Shown: positions 35,122 to 44,162, numbered from the stretch's first letter. The stretch: 48,795 nt of DNA from UMGS1781 sp045650705 (GCA_045650705.1 JAZRRK010000059.1:1-48795); one strand, 5' to 3'. Made by a program: numbers and translations. Notes: generated by a model from the sequence alone, not told the origin.

Positions 35122-36647
35122 TTATATAGAAAATTTAAAATATATTTTTAGGTGTTCAATGTGAGCACCTATTTCTATTTTATCAATTAATTGTAAAATA
35201 TCATTTCTAGTAATAGTTTCAGTATTTAAAAACTTATCTACTAGATGTAACATATTTTTTTTATTATTATGATTTGTAGAGATTTGTTCAACCTCACCAT
35301 TTATATATTTAATTCTATTTTCTAAACTTAAAATATCTTTACTTAATTTATTTGAGAAATCTATATAATCTTTTTCTGATATAACATTATTTATTTTATC
35401 TTTATATAAATTAAACTTTATATTATTATTTTCAGTAAGTTTTTCTTCTAAATTTATTTTTTCTTGTAGTAGACTTTCTTTCATGCTGTTTTCACTTTCA
35501 TAGTCTAGGTTATTTAATATATATTCTTTATTAGCATATTTTGAAAATATATCTTTTAAAGAATTTAAGATTTTTTCATTTAATATATCTTCTTTTATAT
35601 TATTAGAATCACAAACCATTTTTCCATATATTTTTTTATTTCTACATATAGCATAACTTGAGCTTTTATATCCTTTTACAAAAGTATATTTAGAGCCACA
35701 ATTTTTGCAGTATATAAGTCCAGTAAGCAAATGCGTTTTACCGTGATTTAGGAATATATGACCTTGTATTTAAAATATTTTGTACTTTTTCAAAATCTTC
35801 TTCTGATATTATAGGTTCGTGTGTGTTTTCTACTTTTATCCAATTATCTTTTGGAAGTATAACTTGTTTTTTTATTTTATAATTTACTTTTTTAACTTTA
35901 TGTCCTACAGTATTTCCAATATATACTTCATTTTTAAGAATTCTTCTAATTGTTGTTCCGTTCCAAAGTACATAATAATTATTATTAATTAAACTTGTAG
36001 GAGAAGGGATATTATCTTTTATTAAATTTTTGCAAATAGTGTTTATTCCGTTTGCCATTTAAAAATTCTCTAAATATTCTTTTAACTATGTAAGAAGTGT
36101 TTTTATCAATTACTAATTTGTGTTTGTTATTAGTATCTTTAATATATCCGATAGGAGCATTAGTTCCAATAAACTCACCATTTAATTGTTTAGTATGAAG
36201 TGCAGTTCGTACTTTTTTAGAAATATCTTTAGCATACATATCATTAAATACATTTTTAAATGGAGCAATATCATTAGCGGATGATTCATCTTCTAAACTA
36301 TCGTAACAATCGTTTATAGCAACATAACGGATATTATGAGTAGGGAAGTACTTTTCAATTAGATTTCCAGTTTCAATATGGTCTCTACCAAGTCTAGATA
36401 AATCTTTTGTTATAACCATATTAATTTTGCCAAGTTCAATATCCTGCACTAAAGATTTAAAACCGGGTCTATCAAAGTTTGTACCAGAAAAACCATCGTC
36501 AACATAGATATTAACTAGATTTAAATTGTTATCTGAAATATACTTTAAAATATATTCTTTTTGATTATTTATACTTTCTGAAAAGTTTGTAGCTTTATTC
36601 TCATCTTCTCTAGAAAGCCTTACATATGCACCAACTTTGTAATTCAC
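35122..36647 (-). CDS. Large serine recombinase B, read through two CGG +1 frameshifts
   Basis: 507 residues when both shifts are applied. The GTG at 36647 (GAAGGAG upstream) starts MNYKVGAYVRLSREDENK with the catalytic Ser; ITKDLSRLGRDHIE follows. After FREFLNGK a CGG (36050-36048) shifts +1 to GINTICKNLIKDN, and ILKNEVYIGNTVGHKVKKV follows. After YIPKS a second CGG (35743-35741) shifts +1 to GKTHLLTGLIYCKNCGS, the Cys-x2-Cys zinc region, then a coiled coil. Without the shifts the gene is three fragments of about 211, 106 and 202 residues. It probably mediates insertion at the 15-bp repeat sites. Confidence 0.85.
35741..35743 (-). other. CGG +1 frameshift site 7
   Basis: Context AAA TCA CGG TAA on the minus strand. 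The +1 step reads GGT and gives PKS-GKTHLLTGLIYC, skipping the TAA. The same CGG-TAA arrangement occurs at site 1. Confidence 0.8.
36048..36050 (-). other. CGG +1 frameshift site 6
   Basis: Codon 200 of recombinase B, context GGC AAA CGG AAT. The +1 step gives LNGK-GINTICKNL, restoring the recombinase domain. Confidence 0.8.
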
Positions 36648-36674
36648 CTTAACACTCCTTCAAATACAATTATA

Positions 36675-36794
36675 TTAGCTATTAGTGTCAAAGTCGACCA
36701 CCCTAATTTTAGAGTTAAGTATAGATATTAATATATTATCTAAAGTAGTATCAACATTATTATTAAATACATATTCAATTTCAATGTTATCCAT
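36675..36794 (-). CDS. Small 39-aa protein upstream of recombinase B
   Basis: ATG at 36794 with AGGTGA seven bases upstream. It encodes an acidic 39-residue peptide starting MDNIEIEYVFNNNVDTTLDN, and its stop lies 27 bases before the recombinase GTG. Its position and size match the small ORF before recombinase A (6225-6370), so it may be a conserved accessory (for example a directionality or regulatory peptide), though no motif proves this. Confidence 0.5.
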   Translation of the reverse strand: MDNIEIEYVFNNNVDTTLDNILISILNSKIRVVDFDTNS

Positions 36795-37060
36795 TAAATC
36801 ACCTGATATATCATATTCTCACAAAACTTGTACTTATGATATATTTCCTTTCAATACTTAACAGTCATTTAAGTACATAAAACATTAAAAAATATGATAA
36901 AAAAGTAAAAAAAATATGCACCCAAATTGGATACATATTTAAATTTTTGGACACAAGTTAAAAGCTTTGCTTTTAAGCTGTAAATAAGATGTGTGGACAC
37001 ATCTATTCCTGCTTTATAAGCTAATATAAAAAAGTTTATTAAGTAAGGTTGAAATTTTAA
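36795..37060. other. Noncoding stretch with tandem hairpins
   Basis: No gene is visible. Perfect dyads TTAAAAGC/GCTTTTAA (about 36958-36976) and AGATGTGT/ACACATCT (about 36988-37005) lie between the SLOG gene and the small ORF. The stretch at about 36918-36962 (TGGATACATATTTAAATTTT and on) closely resembles 40205-40246, suggesting a reused terminator. The second hairpin, followed by a CTGCTTTA run, recalls the one at 5894-5935 in element A. Confidence 0.4.
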
Positions 37061-37549
37061 TTAAAATTCAATTCTTTCAAATATATTAATACACTCATTA
37101 TAGTCTTTAGCGATAAAGATATTATCTGATTTTAATTTTGTAAATAAATCATTTGCTTCTTGTAATGTTCCTACTAAAATAACCTTTTTGTTATTGGTTT
37201 TTATTAACGATAGTGATATTTCTGATATAGTACCAACATCAATTCCACAAGCAATTACTAAGTTGCTAGAAGAAACATTTATATAATTTCTTCCACTTCT
37301 CATATTAGTTATTATAGGAATATCAACATATTCAGAAAATTTTTCGGGTTCATTAAAAGGCATAATTCCAATAGTTAGTCCATTAGATGATTTAGCACCT
37401 TTTAATCCTTCATTTTGTACACCTATATTCAAACCACCTGTTAATACGGCATATCCTTTATTGGCTACATATTTTCCAATTTCATAAGCATCTCTTAAAT
37501 TTTCTTTACTAGCATTATTTGGTCCCATTATTCCTATTATTTTATTCAT
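37061..37549 (-). CDS. SLOG/LOG-like Rossmann protein (TIGR00725-type)
   Basis: 162 residues from the ATG at 37549 (AAAGGTAG upstream). It starts IIGIMGPNNASKENLRDAYE, then ANKGYAVLTGGLNIGVQNEG (a GGxxxGVxxxG nucleotide-binding loop), GIMPFN, and IACGIDVGTISEISLSLIKT, the typical SLOG/lysine-decarboxylase-like pattern. Such proteins bind nucleotides or NAD-like ligands. Some SLOG domains sense signals in antiphage systems, while others are cytokinin-riboside-type hydrolases. It is the first gene on the minus strand of the element. A defence or signalling cargo role is an inference. Confidence 0.85.
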   Translation of the reverse strand: MNKIIGIMGPNNASKENLRDAYEIGKYVANKGYAVLTGGLNIGVQNEGLKGAKSSNGLTIGIMPFNEPEKFSEYVDIPIITNMRSGRNYINVSSSNLVIACGIDVGTISEISLSLIKTNNKKVILVGTLQEANDLFTKLKSDNIFIAKDYNECINIFERIEF

Positions 37550-37639
37550 AAAACATCTACCTTTCGAATTATTATTTACAAGCATTTTATCATAGGGGGC
37601 AATTTAATTCAAGAACTAGTAAAGTGTATTTTCCAAAAC

Positions 37640-37654
37640 AACACCAACCTGGGT
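37640..37654. repeat. Right attachment repeat (15 bp)
   Basis: AACACCAACCTGGGT, identical to 34139-34153. It is followed by the natural continuation of the M15 gene (V-HFDKRFGRP). Confidence 0.85.
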
Positions 37655-37943
37655 TCACTTTGATAAACGTTTTGGAAGACCAGCTTGTGGAACAGCAGGA
37701 TATCCAATTGTCAGAAGAGGAAGTATAAGCACTTATGTATTAATAGCACAAGATGACTTAAACACTTTAGGGTTTGGAGCAGGAAGCTTAGACGGAATAT
37801 TTGGAGCAAGAACAGAACAAGCAGTAAGAAACTATCAGCGTTCAAGAGGATTATCAGCAGATGGAATTGTAGGATGCAACACCTGGCGTTCTTTGCAAGA
37901 AGACGTAGTAGGAACAGGAAGAACAAGCACGACAGTAGATTAA
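37640..37943 (+). pseudogene. 3' part of the split M15 gene with peptidoglycan-binding domain
   Basis: The frame TPTWVHFDKRFGRPACGTAG carries the WxHxD zinc motif missing from 33762-34208. A PG_binding_1-like repeat follows (LNTLGFGAGSLDGIFGARTE then QAVRNYQRSRGLSADGIVG) and ends at the TAA at 37941. It has no start codon of its own. Element excision would join it to 34153 and restore a protein of about 230 residues. The tail is duplicated at 40048-40183. Confidence 0.85.
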
Positions 37944-37963
37944 AAAAGATTCTACCATAAGCA

Positions 37964-38003
37964 CCACCTCACTTTCTCACAGGCAAGCTGTGTATGTAGG
38001 TGG
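37964..38003. repeat. Nested hairpin after the M15 gene
   Basis: CCACCT (37964-37969) pairs with AGGTGG (37998-38003), and inside it CACAG pairs with CTGTG around GCAAG. This is possibly a terminator without a T-tract or a small mobile repeat. The rest of 37944-38168 shows no gene. Confidence 0.4.
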
Positions 38004-38168
38004 CAACATACTCTGCTTAATCTCATTTTCTAAAAAATAACATACAACAGATTTGTTAAAAAGTCAATAAAAACAAGAAAATTGATAAAAATGACATAAA
38101 TTACAAATTATTTTTAGATTGTAATTTAAAATTAATTATGATATAATTTTTCAAACGGAGTAGAAGTT

Positions 38169-38900
38169 ATGGGGAAAAGAAAAAATGAAGAAGCATTAGG
38201 AAAAATAATATTAGCGATAATCGTAGCAATATTTGTAGGAATAGCAAGTTATTTTGGAATAGATATTACAGAATATCCAAACGATATATCAAATGAAAAT
38301 AAAATATCATATGCAACATCATTTGATTTAGAAAGTATTCCAGAATATACAAAAGAACCTTATGTTATATTAAACAATAATGAACCAGAATTTGATGAAG
38401 AAGATTACACAACAAAAGTTTTTGAAGAATATAGTGAATTAGATTATAAAGGAAGATGTGGAGTTGCTTTTGCTAATGTGTGTAGAGAAACTATGCCTAC
38501 AAAAGAAAGAGAACCATTAGAATATGAGCCAACAGGATGGAAACAGAAAAAATATAATGGAGAATATTTATTTAATCGTTGTCATTTAATAGGGTATCAG
38601 TTAACAGCAGAAAATGATAATGAAAAAAATTTAATAACAGGCACAAGGTATATGAATGTACAAGGAATGCTTGAGTTTGAAAATATTGTAGCAGAATACG
38701 TTTTACAAACAGGAAATCATGTACTATATAGAGTAACACCAATATTTGAAACAGAAAATTTACTGGCAAGAGGAGTACAAATGGAGGCTTATTCAGTAGA
38801 AGATAGTGGTGAAGGGATTTGCTTTAATGTATATGTTTATAATGTTCAGCCAGGAGTAATAATTGATTATAGTACAGGTATAAGCAAATTAGCAGAATGA
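38169..38900 (+). CDS. DNA/RNA non-specific endonuclease (membrane-anchored or secreted)
   Basis: 243 residues. The N-terminal Lys/Arg stretch and a hydrophobic helix (about 11-30, IILAIIVAIFVGIASYFG) act as a signal anchor. The nuclease domain has YNGEYLFNRCHLIGYQLTAE, with the catalytic His in RCHLIG (equivalent to DRGH), followed by NEKNLITGTRYMNVQGMLEF, the Asn-containing metal site. It belongs to the EndA/NucA-like beta-beta-alpha-Me group and probably degrades extracellular DNA for defence or nutrient use. The start is the ATG after CGGAGTAG. Confidence 0.88.
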   Translation: MGKRKNEEALGKIILAIIVAIFVGIASYFGIDITEYPNDISNENKISYATSFDLESIPEYTKEPYVILNNNEPEFDEEDYTTKVFEEYSELDYKGRCGVAFANVCRETMPTKEREPLEYEPTGWKQKKYNGEYLFNRCHLIGYQLTAENDNEKNLITGTRYMNVQGMLEFENIVAEYVLQTGNHVLYRVTPIFETENLLARGVQMEAYSVEDSGEGICFNVYVYNVQPGVIIDYSTGISKLAE

Positions 38901-38943
38901 TATTGAAAGAATAAATTATTTGTAGTAAAATAGGTTTGCAAAT

Positions 38944-38962
38944 GGGCGACCGTTGGTTGCCC
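38944..38962 (+). terminator. Hairpin after the nuclease gene
   Basis: GGGCGACC and GGTTGCCC form an 8-bp stem (one wobble) with a GTT loop. T-rich sequence begins about 15 bases later. It is a probable terminator. Confidence 0.5.
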
Positions 38963-39050
38963 TAATATTAAAATCTTTTAATTTTTATCTAAGTATATTT
39001 CTATACAAAAAATCACAAATTTTAAAAATTAAATAAAAGGAGATGGTCTA

Positions 39051-40064
39051 TTGAAATTAGATTTATTTAACGAGGTAAAAAATACACTAGAAAAATTAGA
39101 TGTGCAGGATTTTATTAATGAATTATCGGATTATTTAAAAAATTTTATAGAAAAAATTAATGATAAGTTATCAGAAAACACAGAAAAATTTACTACTATA
39201 ACTCAAATTAAAGAAGATTATAATTTAAGTCATCAATCATCTCTTACTTTAAATGAAACAAATAGTGAAAATTTAAAAGAATATGCAAAAAATATGAGTG
39301 AAGAAGAAAAAATGTATTATGTGTTATATAAATATGAAAACAAAGATAGTTATTCAATTTCTGAATATGATAATCAAGGTAATAGTAAGAATTTTATAGT
39401 ATCTTCAGAAGAATTGCCAAAGAATATGACAACCAATATGATATTGAGAAAGGAAAAAGATAACTTTGTAATTGATGAAAAAGCAACTAAAGATATTATA
39501 GATAAGGCTGTAAAAAGTGCAAAACAAATAGAAAGTGAACAAACAGCCCAGTTAAATTATCTAAGGCAGGAAGATTGTTTATATTATGTAGTTGACGCAA
39601 ATTTGGAGACAGCATATCTGCAAAATTTGAATATAGATGTAACTTTTGAAGAAATGGATTTACCACAAGAATTAAAAGGCAAAATTTTTACAGATTGTTT
39701 TTTAAGATATAAAAATGGAGAATATATTTGGGAGAAAAAATTAACCGATGATTTATTCCAAAATTTTATAAGCAATTCGGAATACAAAAAGATTCAGGAA
39801 GAATTTATAAAGGAAAGTAAAATAGAAGAGAATAATCCAGATATAAGATATAAAGTATTTTCATATAATGAAGAGAAAGAAACTACAACATTATATTATG
39901 AAGACAATGAAATAAAAGAAATAGAAGTACCAAACAAACTATTACCACATAGAGTTTATGAGTGGAAGATTCTGTACTATGAAGATGGAAAATTTAGAAC
40001 AGACATAGAAGCAACAAAAGAAAGTTATGAAAAATGGATTTTGGAAGAAGAACAGAATAAGTAG
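39051..40064 (+). CDS. Unknown acidic protein (TTG start)
   Basis: 337 residues starting at the TTG at 39051, with AAAGGAGATGG just upstream. No family is recognised. The N terminus (LDVQDFINELSDYLKNF) is helical. The rest alternates Tyr- and Glu-rich strands, with repeated patterns such as YYVLYKYENKDSYSISEYDN and YKVFSYNEEKETTTLYYEDN, hinting at internal repeats. It has no signal peptide. The last six residues (EEEQNK) fall in DNA homologous to the peptidoglycan-binding tail (40048-40183), so its natural end may have been replaced by recombination. Confidence 0.65.
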   Translation: MKLDLFNEVKNTLEKLDVQDFINELSDYLKNFIEKINDKLSENTEKFTTITQIKEDYNLSHQSSLTLNETNSENLKEYAKNMSEEEKMYYVLYKYENKDSYSISEYDNQGNSKNFIVSSEELPKNMTTNMILRKEKDNFVIDEKATKDIIDKAVKSAKQIESEQTAQLNYLRQEDCLYYVVDANLETAYLQNLNIDVTFEEMDLPQELKGKIFTDCFLRYKNGEYIWEKKLTDDLFQNFISNSEYKKIQEEFIKESKIEENNPDIRYKVFSYNEEKETTTLYYEDNEIKEIEVPNKLLPHRVYEWKILYYEDGKFRTDIEATKESYEKWILEEEQNK

Positions 40065-40183
40065 TAAGAAATTATCAACGTTCAAGAGGCCTATCAGCAG
40101 ATGGAATTGTACGATGTAACACCTGGCGCTCACTTCAAGAAGATGTAGTAGGAACAGGAAGAACAAGTACAACAATCAATTAA
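40048..40183 (+). pseudogene. Duplicated peptidoglycan-binding tail fragment
   Basis: The homologous frame encodes VVRNYQRSRGLSADGIV, then TWRSLQEDVVGTGRTSTTIN and TAA. It matches 37808-37943 closely at the DNA level (most differences are third-position changes). An in-frame TAA has replaced a CAA of copy 1 and no start is present, so it is a dead fragment fused behind the 39051 gene. Confidence 0.8.
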
Positions 40184-40189
40184 AATAAA

Positions 40190-40224
40190 AAATCTGTACA
40201 AAAAGTGGATACAGATTTAAATTT
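40190..40224 (+). terminator. Terminator after the duplicated tail
   Basis: AAATCTGTA (40190-40198) and TACAGATTT (40210-40218) form a 9-bp stem followed by AAATTTTTG. A close relative occurs near 36918-36962. Confidence 0.6.
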
Positions 40225-40351
40225 TTGTATATGAGTTAAAATAAGAAAGAACATATAGTTTTTATAAAAAAAGTGTTGATTTTTAGTAAAGTAATGATAT
40301 ACTTATAGCAAAGTTATATTAAAGTACGGATGAGGAAGGGATTAATAAGAA

Positions 40352-43300
40352 ATGAGTTCTAAAAGTATATTTGGAACAAAGAGTCGGACAGATGAAATTT
40401 GGAGGGCATATTAGTTTATTATTAGACAAAATTAGATTAAATAAAGTAAGAAATAGTTCCACAGATGATTTAGAAGAATTTTCTGGAGTTAAATATGAAA
40501 CTGCAATTAGAATTAAAAATGATAACTATAAGCTAGAAGCACTTAAATTTTTTAAAGACGAATGGAACAGAGCAAGAGTAGCAAAAACAATAAAAGATGA
40601 TAATATAAAATTAAAAGCAATCCAATTATTTAATGATGAAGATAGTAAAGAATATATAGCAAAAGCAATGAAAGATGACAATATAAAAATAAAGACTATA
40701 CCATTTTTGAAAAGTGAACAGAGAAAAGCAGATATATTGTCTTCTATTGAAACTTTTGATAAGATTCAAAGTCAATCGGCGATACTTGAATTATATAGAA
40801 TAGCATTAGAGAAGAGTGAAGAACAAACTGTACTTAAAAAAATGAAAGATGAGCTTGAGAAAGCAGAAATAGTAAAAACAATAGAAAATGATGACGAAAA
40901 AATTAAGTACATTAAGAGTGTAGATAGTGAATGCTTGAAGTCAGAGGTAGCAAAAACAATAAAAGATGATAATAAAAAAATAGATATAATAAGAGAACTT
41001 AATAATGATTGGAGTAAAGTAATTGTTGCAAAAGAAATACTAGATGATAGTAAAAAAATAGAAGCGCTTTCTTTAATAATAAATGATAGAGTTAAGGCAT
41101 TTGTTGTAGAAACAATTAGTAATGATGATAAAAAAATGGAATTAATTTCTCTTTTTGATAATGAAACTCTTATATCGCAAATTGCCCAAACTATAAAAGA
41201 TGACAATAAGAAAATTGAAGTTTTTAAAGCATTAACAAGTGAAGAAGAAAAATCATACCTTGCTGCAGTAATAGAGGATGATGATAAAAAAATAGATTTG
41301 TTAGAGACTATTAGTTATAATGATAAGGGTTTTGTTATTTCAACGATTAAAGACGAGAGTAAAAAAATAGATAGTGTTATTAAACATTATTCTTATGATG
41401 ACATGAAAGAATTTTATAGATGCTATGAAACAGATGACGTAAAAGGCAAGAAAAAGATTAAGGAAGTTGCAGAAATATTAAAAAGAATAGAGAAAGTAAA
41501 GGATGATGTTAAAAAAGTAGAATTAATTGCAGATTTGAATAATGAGATGCTAAAGGCAACTGTGGCACTAGAGATAAAAGATGATAGTAAAAAGATTGAA
41601 GCAATTAAATTTTTAAAATTTACAACACACAAAATGGAAGTTGTAGATAGTATAAAAGAACAAGGTAAAAAGATAGAATGTATTGAAGAATTAACTCCTA
41701 AAGAGACTAAGGGGTATAGAGCTTTTTGTAGTGATTTTGAATTTGTAAAAGATAATATAGATTTGTTTATAGATAAAGAAGGAATTTCTAATCAAATAGA
41801 TAAGAAAGTTATATACGAATTGTACGAAAAGAATAATGAAGTAGTTAATAATATTGATTTTAGGATGTTAAAACCAGAATATATAAAAATGTTTGGTAAA
41901 GACAAAATTAATTTAATTTCTTGTTATTCAAATATACAAGATAAAATATTAGGATTACAACCTAAGCAATTAGAAATATTTGTTAAATGTATAGATGATT
42001 ATACGGAAAATACACAAACAGAAGAGTGGACAGCAATAGCAAAAGATATATTAGATAATTTAAGCACAGATAAATATGATGAATTAGTTGAAAGTGTTGA
42101 AGATTTGGGAAAAGTTGATATTGGTATATTAAGAGGTATTTTGCAAAGCGAAAATATTTTTGACATAAAAAAACAAGAAGAAATTTCACAATATGAACAA
42201 ATAAAAAAAGCTAAAGCGGATGCTTGGATAAAAAGTAGTTCAATTGAAGATAAAAGATTAGCCGTTTTAGAAAAAGTATTTGGTCACGATATAAAATATG
42301 CACAAAAAATATTAACTAGATATGGACAAGATATAGTTTCATTACCTGAAAGTGATATAAAATTCTATGTAAAAAGCATTAAAGAAATAATGAATTGCAA
42401 TTCTAGTGAGATATTTGAGAAGATATATGATGAATGTAAAGAAGTAACCTTTGTAGATAAAGCATTTACAGAAAGAAGTTTAAAAACAGAATTTGGAAAG
42501 TTATATAATGATGGATTGCTAAAGGTAGAAGCTACAGAAGAATTAGAAGAAAATATGTATTTAGCAGGTACAGATTTTAAAATGATAATAACATCAATAG
42601 GGGCATATGTACAAGGTAAAAAAGATAAGAATTATAAAGATGATTGGAATAGACCAGCACTGGGCGCACAGCATTTTTGCGCTAGTTATATAAGAAATGA
42701 CATGATAGGAACAGCTCCTATTAATGATATATGCTATGGATTTGATAATATGAAAGAGGATAGTTTGATGCTATCAGGAGCTAGAGACATGTATTCAACA
42801 GGGGCAGATTCTTTTGTTTCTACTGCTAGGCATGAGGAGGTTTATTATTCGCCGGAAGAGCAAATAAATAAAACAGTTGGACATAATGAAATGGATTTTA
42901 GAAGAGTTCAAAATGGGGAGAAAAAACAACCTAGTTATATAGTAGTATTTAAAAAAAATGGAGAAATAGGCAATTTGGAGAATGCAAAAAAAGCTCAAAA
43001 GGATTGGAAAGGATTACCAATAGTCGTTGTAGATGTTGATGCTTGTTTAGAAAGTGAAAAGAATAAAGTTAATACAATGATTGAAGAATATCGAGAGACA
43101 AAAAGTCCTGAATTAGCAAGACAAATATACTACAAAATAAGAAATAATAGAGTGACAGAAAAAGGTTTTTGCAATGAAATAGATATAGAAGAATATAATA
43201 TTAAATTAGCAGAGAGTGAAAAAGAAAACAAATCTTCTGAAGAAATAGTGATAGAAGAAAAATCAGACAATGAAAGAAATTTTGTTGGAGATGAGACAGC

Positions 43301-43469
43301 TAAAAATGCAGTTGAAGAAAAACATACTTATCAAATGGTAAAAGAAGAAGATTTAGAAGAAAACTACCACAAGGTAACTTCATATGAAAGACAAGAAGAA
43401 ATGAGCAAAATGAGAAGAATATTTAAAAATATTCAGCAAATTAAACAGGAGGATAGGGAAGTTGAATAA
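40352..43469 (+). CDS. Giant helical-repeat protein (1038 aa) with a CGG +1 frameshift at codon 12
   Basis: The ATG at 40352 (GGAAGGG upstream) encodes MSSKSIFGTKS, then CGG at 40385. A +1 step continues GQMKFGGHISLLLDKIRLNK in the long frame. Using the TTG at 40371 instead has no binding site and no family-like start. Residues about 45-430 are tandem alpha-hairpin repeats of about 29 residues with the core IKDDNKKIE. The C-terminal third (about 720-940) is a distinct domain with RPALGAQHFCASYIRND, STARHEEVYYSPEEQ and PSYIVVFKKNG, then a Glu-rich tail. It looks like an effector with a repeat platform and a catalytic end. No known family is recognised. Confidence 0.75.
40385..40387 (+). other. 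CGG +1 frameshift site 8
   Basis: Codon 12, context AAG AGT CGG ACA. The zero frame stops eight codons later (TAG). The +1 frame is open for 1027 codons. Confidence 0.8.
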
Positions 43470-43596
43470 TACTAAAAGTTTTAAAGAGAATTATAAATAT
43501 AATGTAAAGAAAATATTGCAAATAACAGAAAAAAATCAATCTAAACAAGATAATAATAAAAAAACAGAAAAAAAACAAGAGGAAGAAAAGGAATAA
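43462..43596 (+). CDS. Small Lys/Glu-rich protein (TTG start)
   Basis: 44 residues beginning LNNTKSFKENYKYNVKKILQ, almost wholly charged and probably coiled or disordered. AGGAGG precedes the TTG at a good distance, and the start overlaps the end of the giant repeat gene by eight bases, indicating translational coupling. The next gene begins six bases after its stop. No function is known; it could be a chaperone or immunity peptide for the large protein. Confidence 0.5.
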   Translation: MNNTKSFKENYKYNVKKILQITEKNQSKQDNNKKTEKKQEEEKE

Positions 43597-43601
43597 TAAA
43601 T

Positions 43602-44036
43602 ATGGAAAATATAAATCAAGCATATAGTGAGGTTTATGATATTATTAATCATTTAGATACAAAATTATATAATAAAATTCCGATGAGCTTTATTGAGATG
43701 ATAAAAGCTAATAAAGATAATACATATCAGCCACAGATTAATTATAGTATAAGCATTAATAAACAAAAATTATTGAAAAATACTAGAACAATATTATCTT
43801 TAATTTATAGAGACTACATTTGTTCAGACGAAAAGAGAGAAGAATTAAAGTATAATGATATTATGGAATTAAAAAAAGAACAGGAAGAGAAGGCAGAAAA
43901 ATTCGATTATAATAATATATTTAAGAAAAAAAAAGAAGAGCTATCTATCAATTCAAATACTGGAATAGTTGAATATAAAGAAAACTTGTTTAGAAAATTA
44001 GTCAATCGAATAAAGAAATTCTTTCATAAAAAATAA
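43602..44036 (+). CDS. Unknown 144-aa protein coupled to the giant repeat gene
   Basis: An alpha-helical soluble protein: MENINQAYSEVYDIINHLDT, a central region with KLLKNTRTILSLIYRDYICS and a basic end (RKLVNRIKKFFHKK). No family is recognised. It is third in the set 40352-43462-43602 with almost no gaps, so the three are probably one transcript. It may be a partner or immunity factor for the large protein, by position only. Confidence 0.65.
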   Translation: MENINQAYSEVYDIINHLDTKLYNKIPMSFIEMIKANKDNTYQPQINYSISINKQKLLKNTRTILSLIYRDYICSDEKREELKYNDIMELKKEQEEKAEKFDYNNIFKKKKEELSINSNTGIVEYKENLFRKLVNRIKKFFHKK

Positions 44037-44085
44037 AATTATTGGTAGGTAATAAATGCAACAGCACACTAGATAACATAAAAAC

Positions 44086-44137
44086 TTGACAAGACTGCAA
44101 GAAAAGTGTAAAATAAACAAGTAAACCAATTGGTTTA
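44086..44137 (+). promoter_or_regulatory. Promoter with a perfect 16-bp palindrome
   Basis: TTGACA (44086-44091), 17 bases, TAAAAT (44109-44114). TAAACCAATTGGTTTA at 44122-44137 is a perfect palindrome on the expected start of transcription. This is typical of a TetR-type operator. No regulator gene is adjacent. Confidence 0.75.
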
Positions 44138-44162
44138 TAATTAAAAGAAAGGTTGTAAAAGC

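Larger units (their letters stand above)
34139..37654 (-). mobile_element. 3.5-kb serine-recombinase element inserted in an M15 gene
   Basis: Bounded by identical 15-bp direct repeats at 34139-34153 and 37640-37654. Joining the flanks restores one uninterrupted M15-plus-peptidoglycan-binding reading frame. All cargo is on the minus strand: SLOG protein (37061-37549), small ORF (36675-36794), serine recombinase (35122-36647) and BRO protein (34212-35072). It has no transfer genes, so it is a minimal integrative element. The recombinase needs two CGG frameshifts to be made. Confidence 0.85.

Noticed and set aside
977..43469. Sequencing or assembly error as the cause of the extra C bases
   Set aside because: The sites are not homopolymers, occur on both strands and always create CGG in frame, while out-of-frame CGG triplets are common and cause no break. 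It cannot be fully excluded without reads.
40371..43469. Giant repeat gene starting at TTG 40371
   Set aside because: A better ATG with a binding site lies at 40352 and connects through CGG. The TTG has no site and lies inside that coding sequence.
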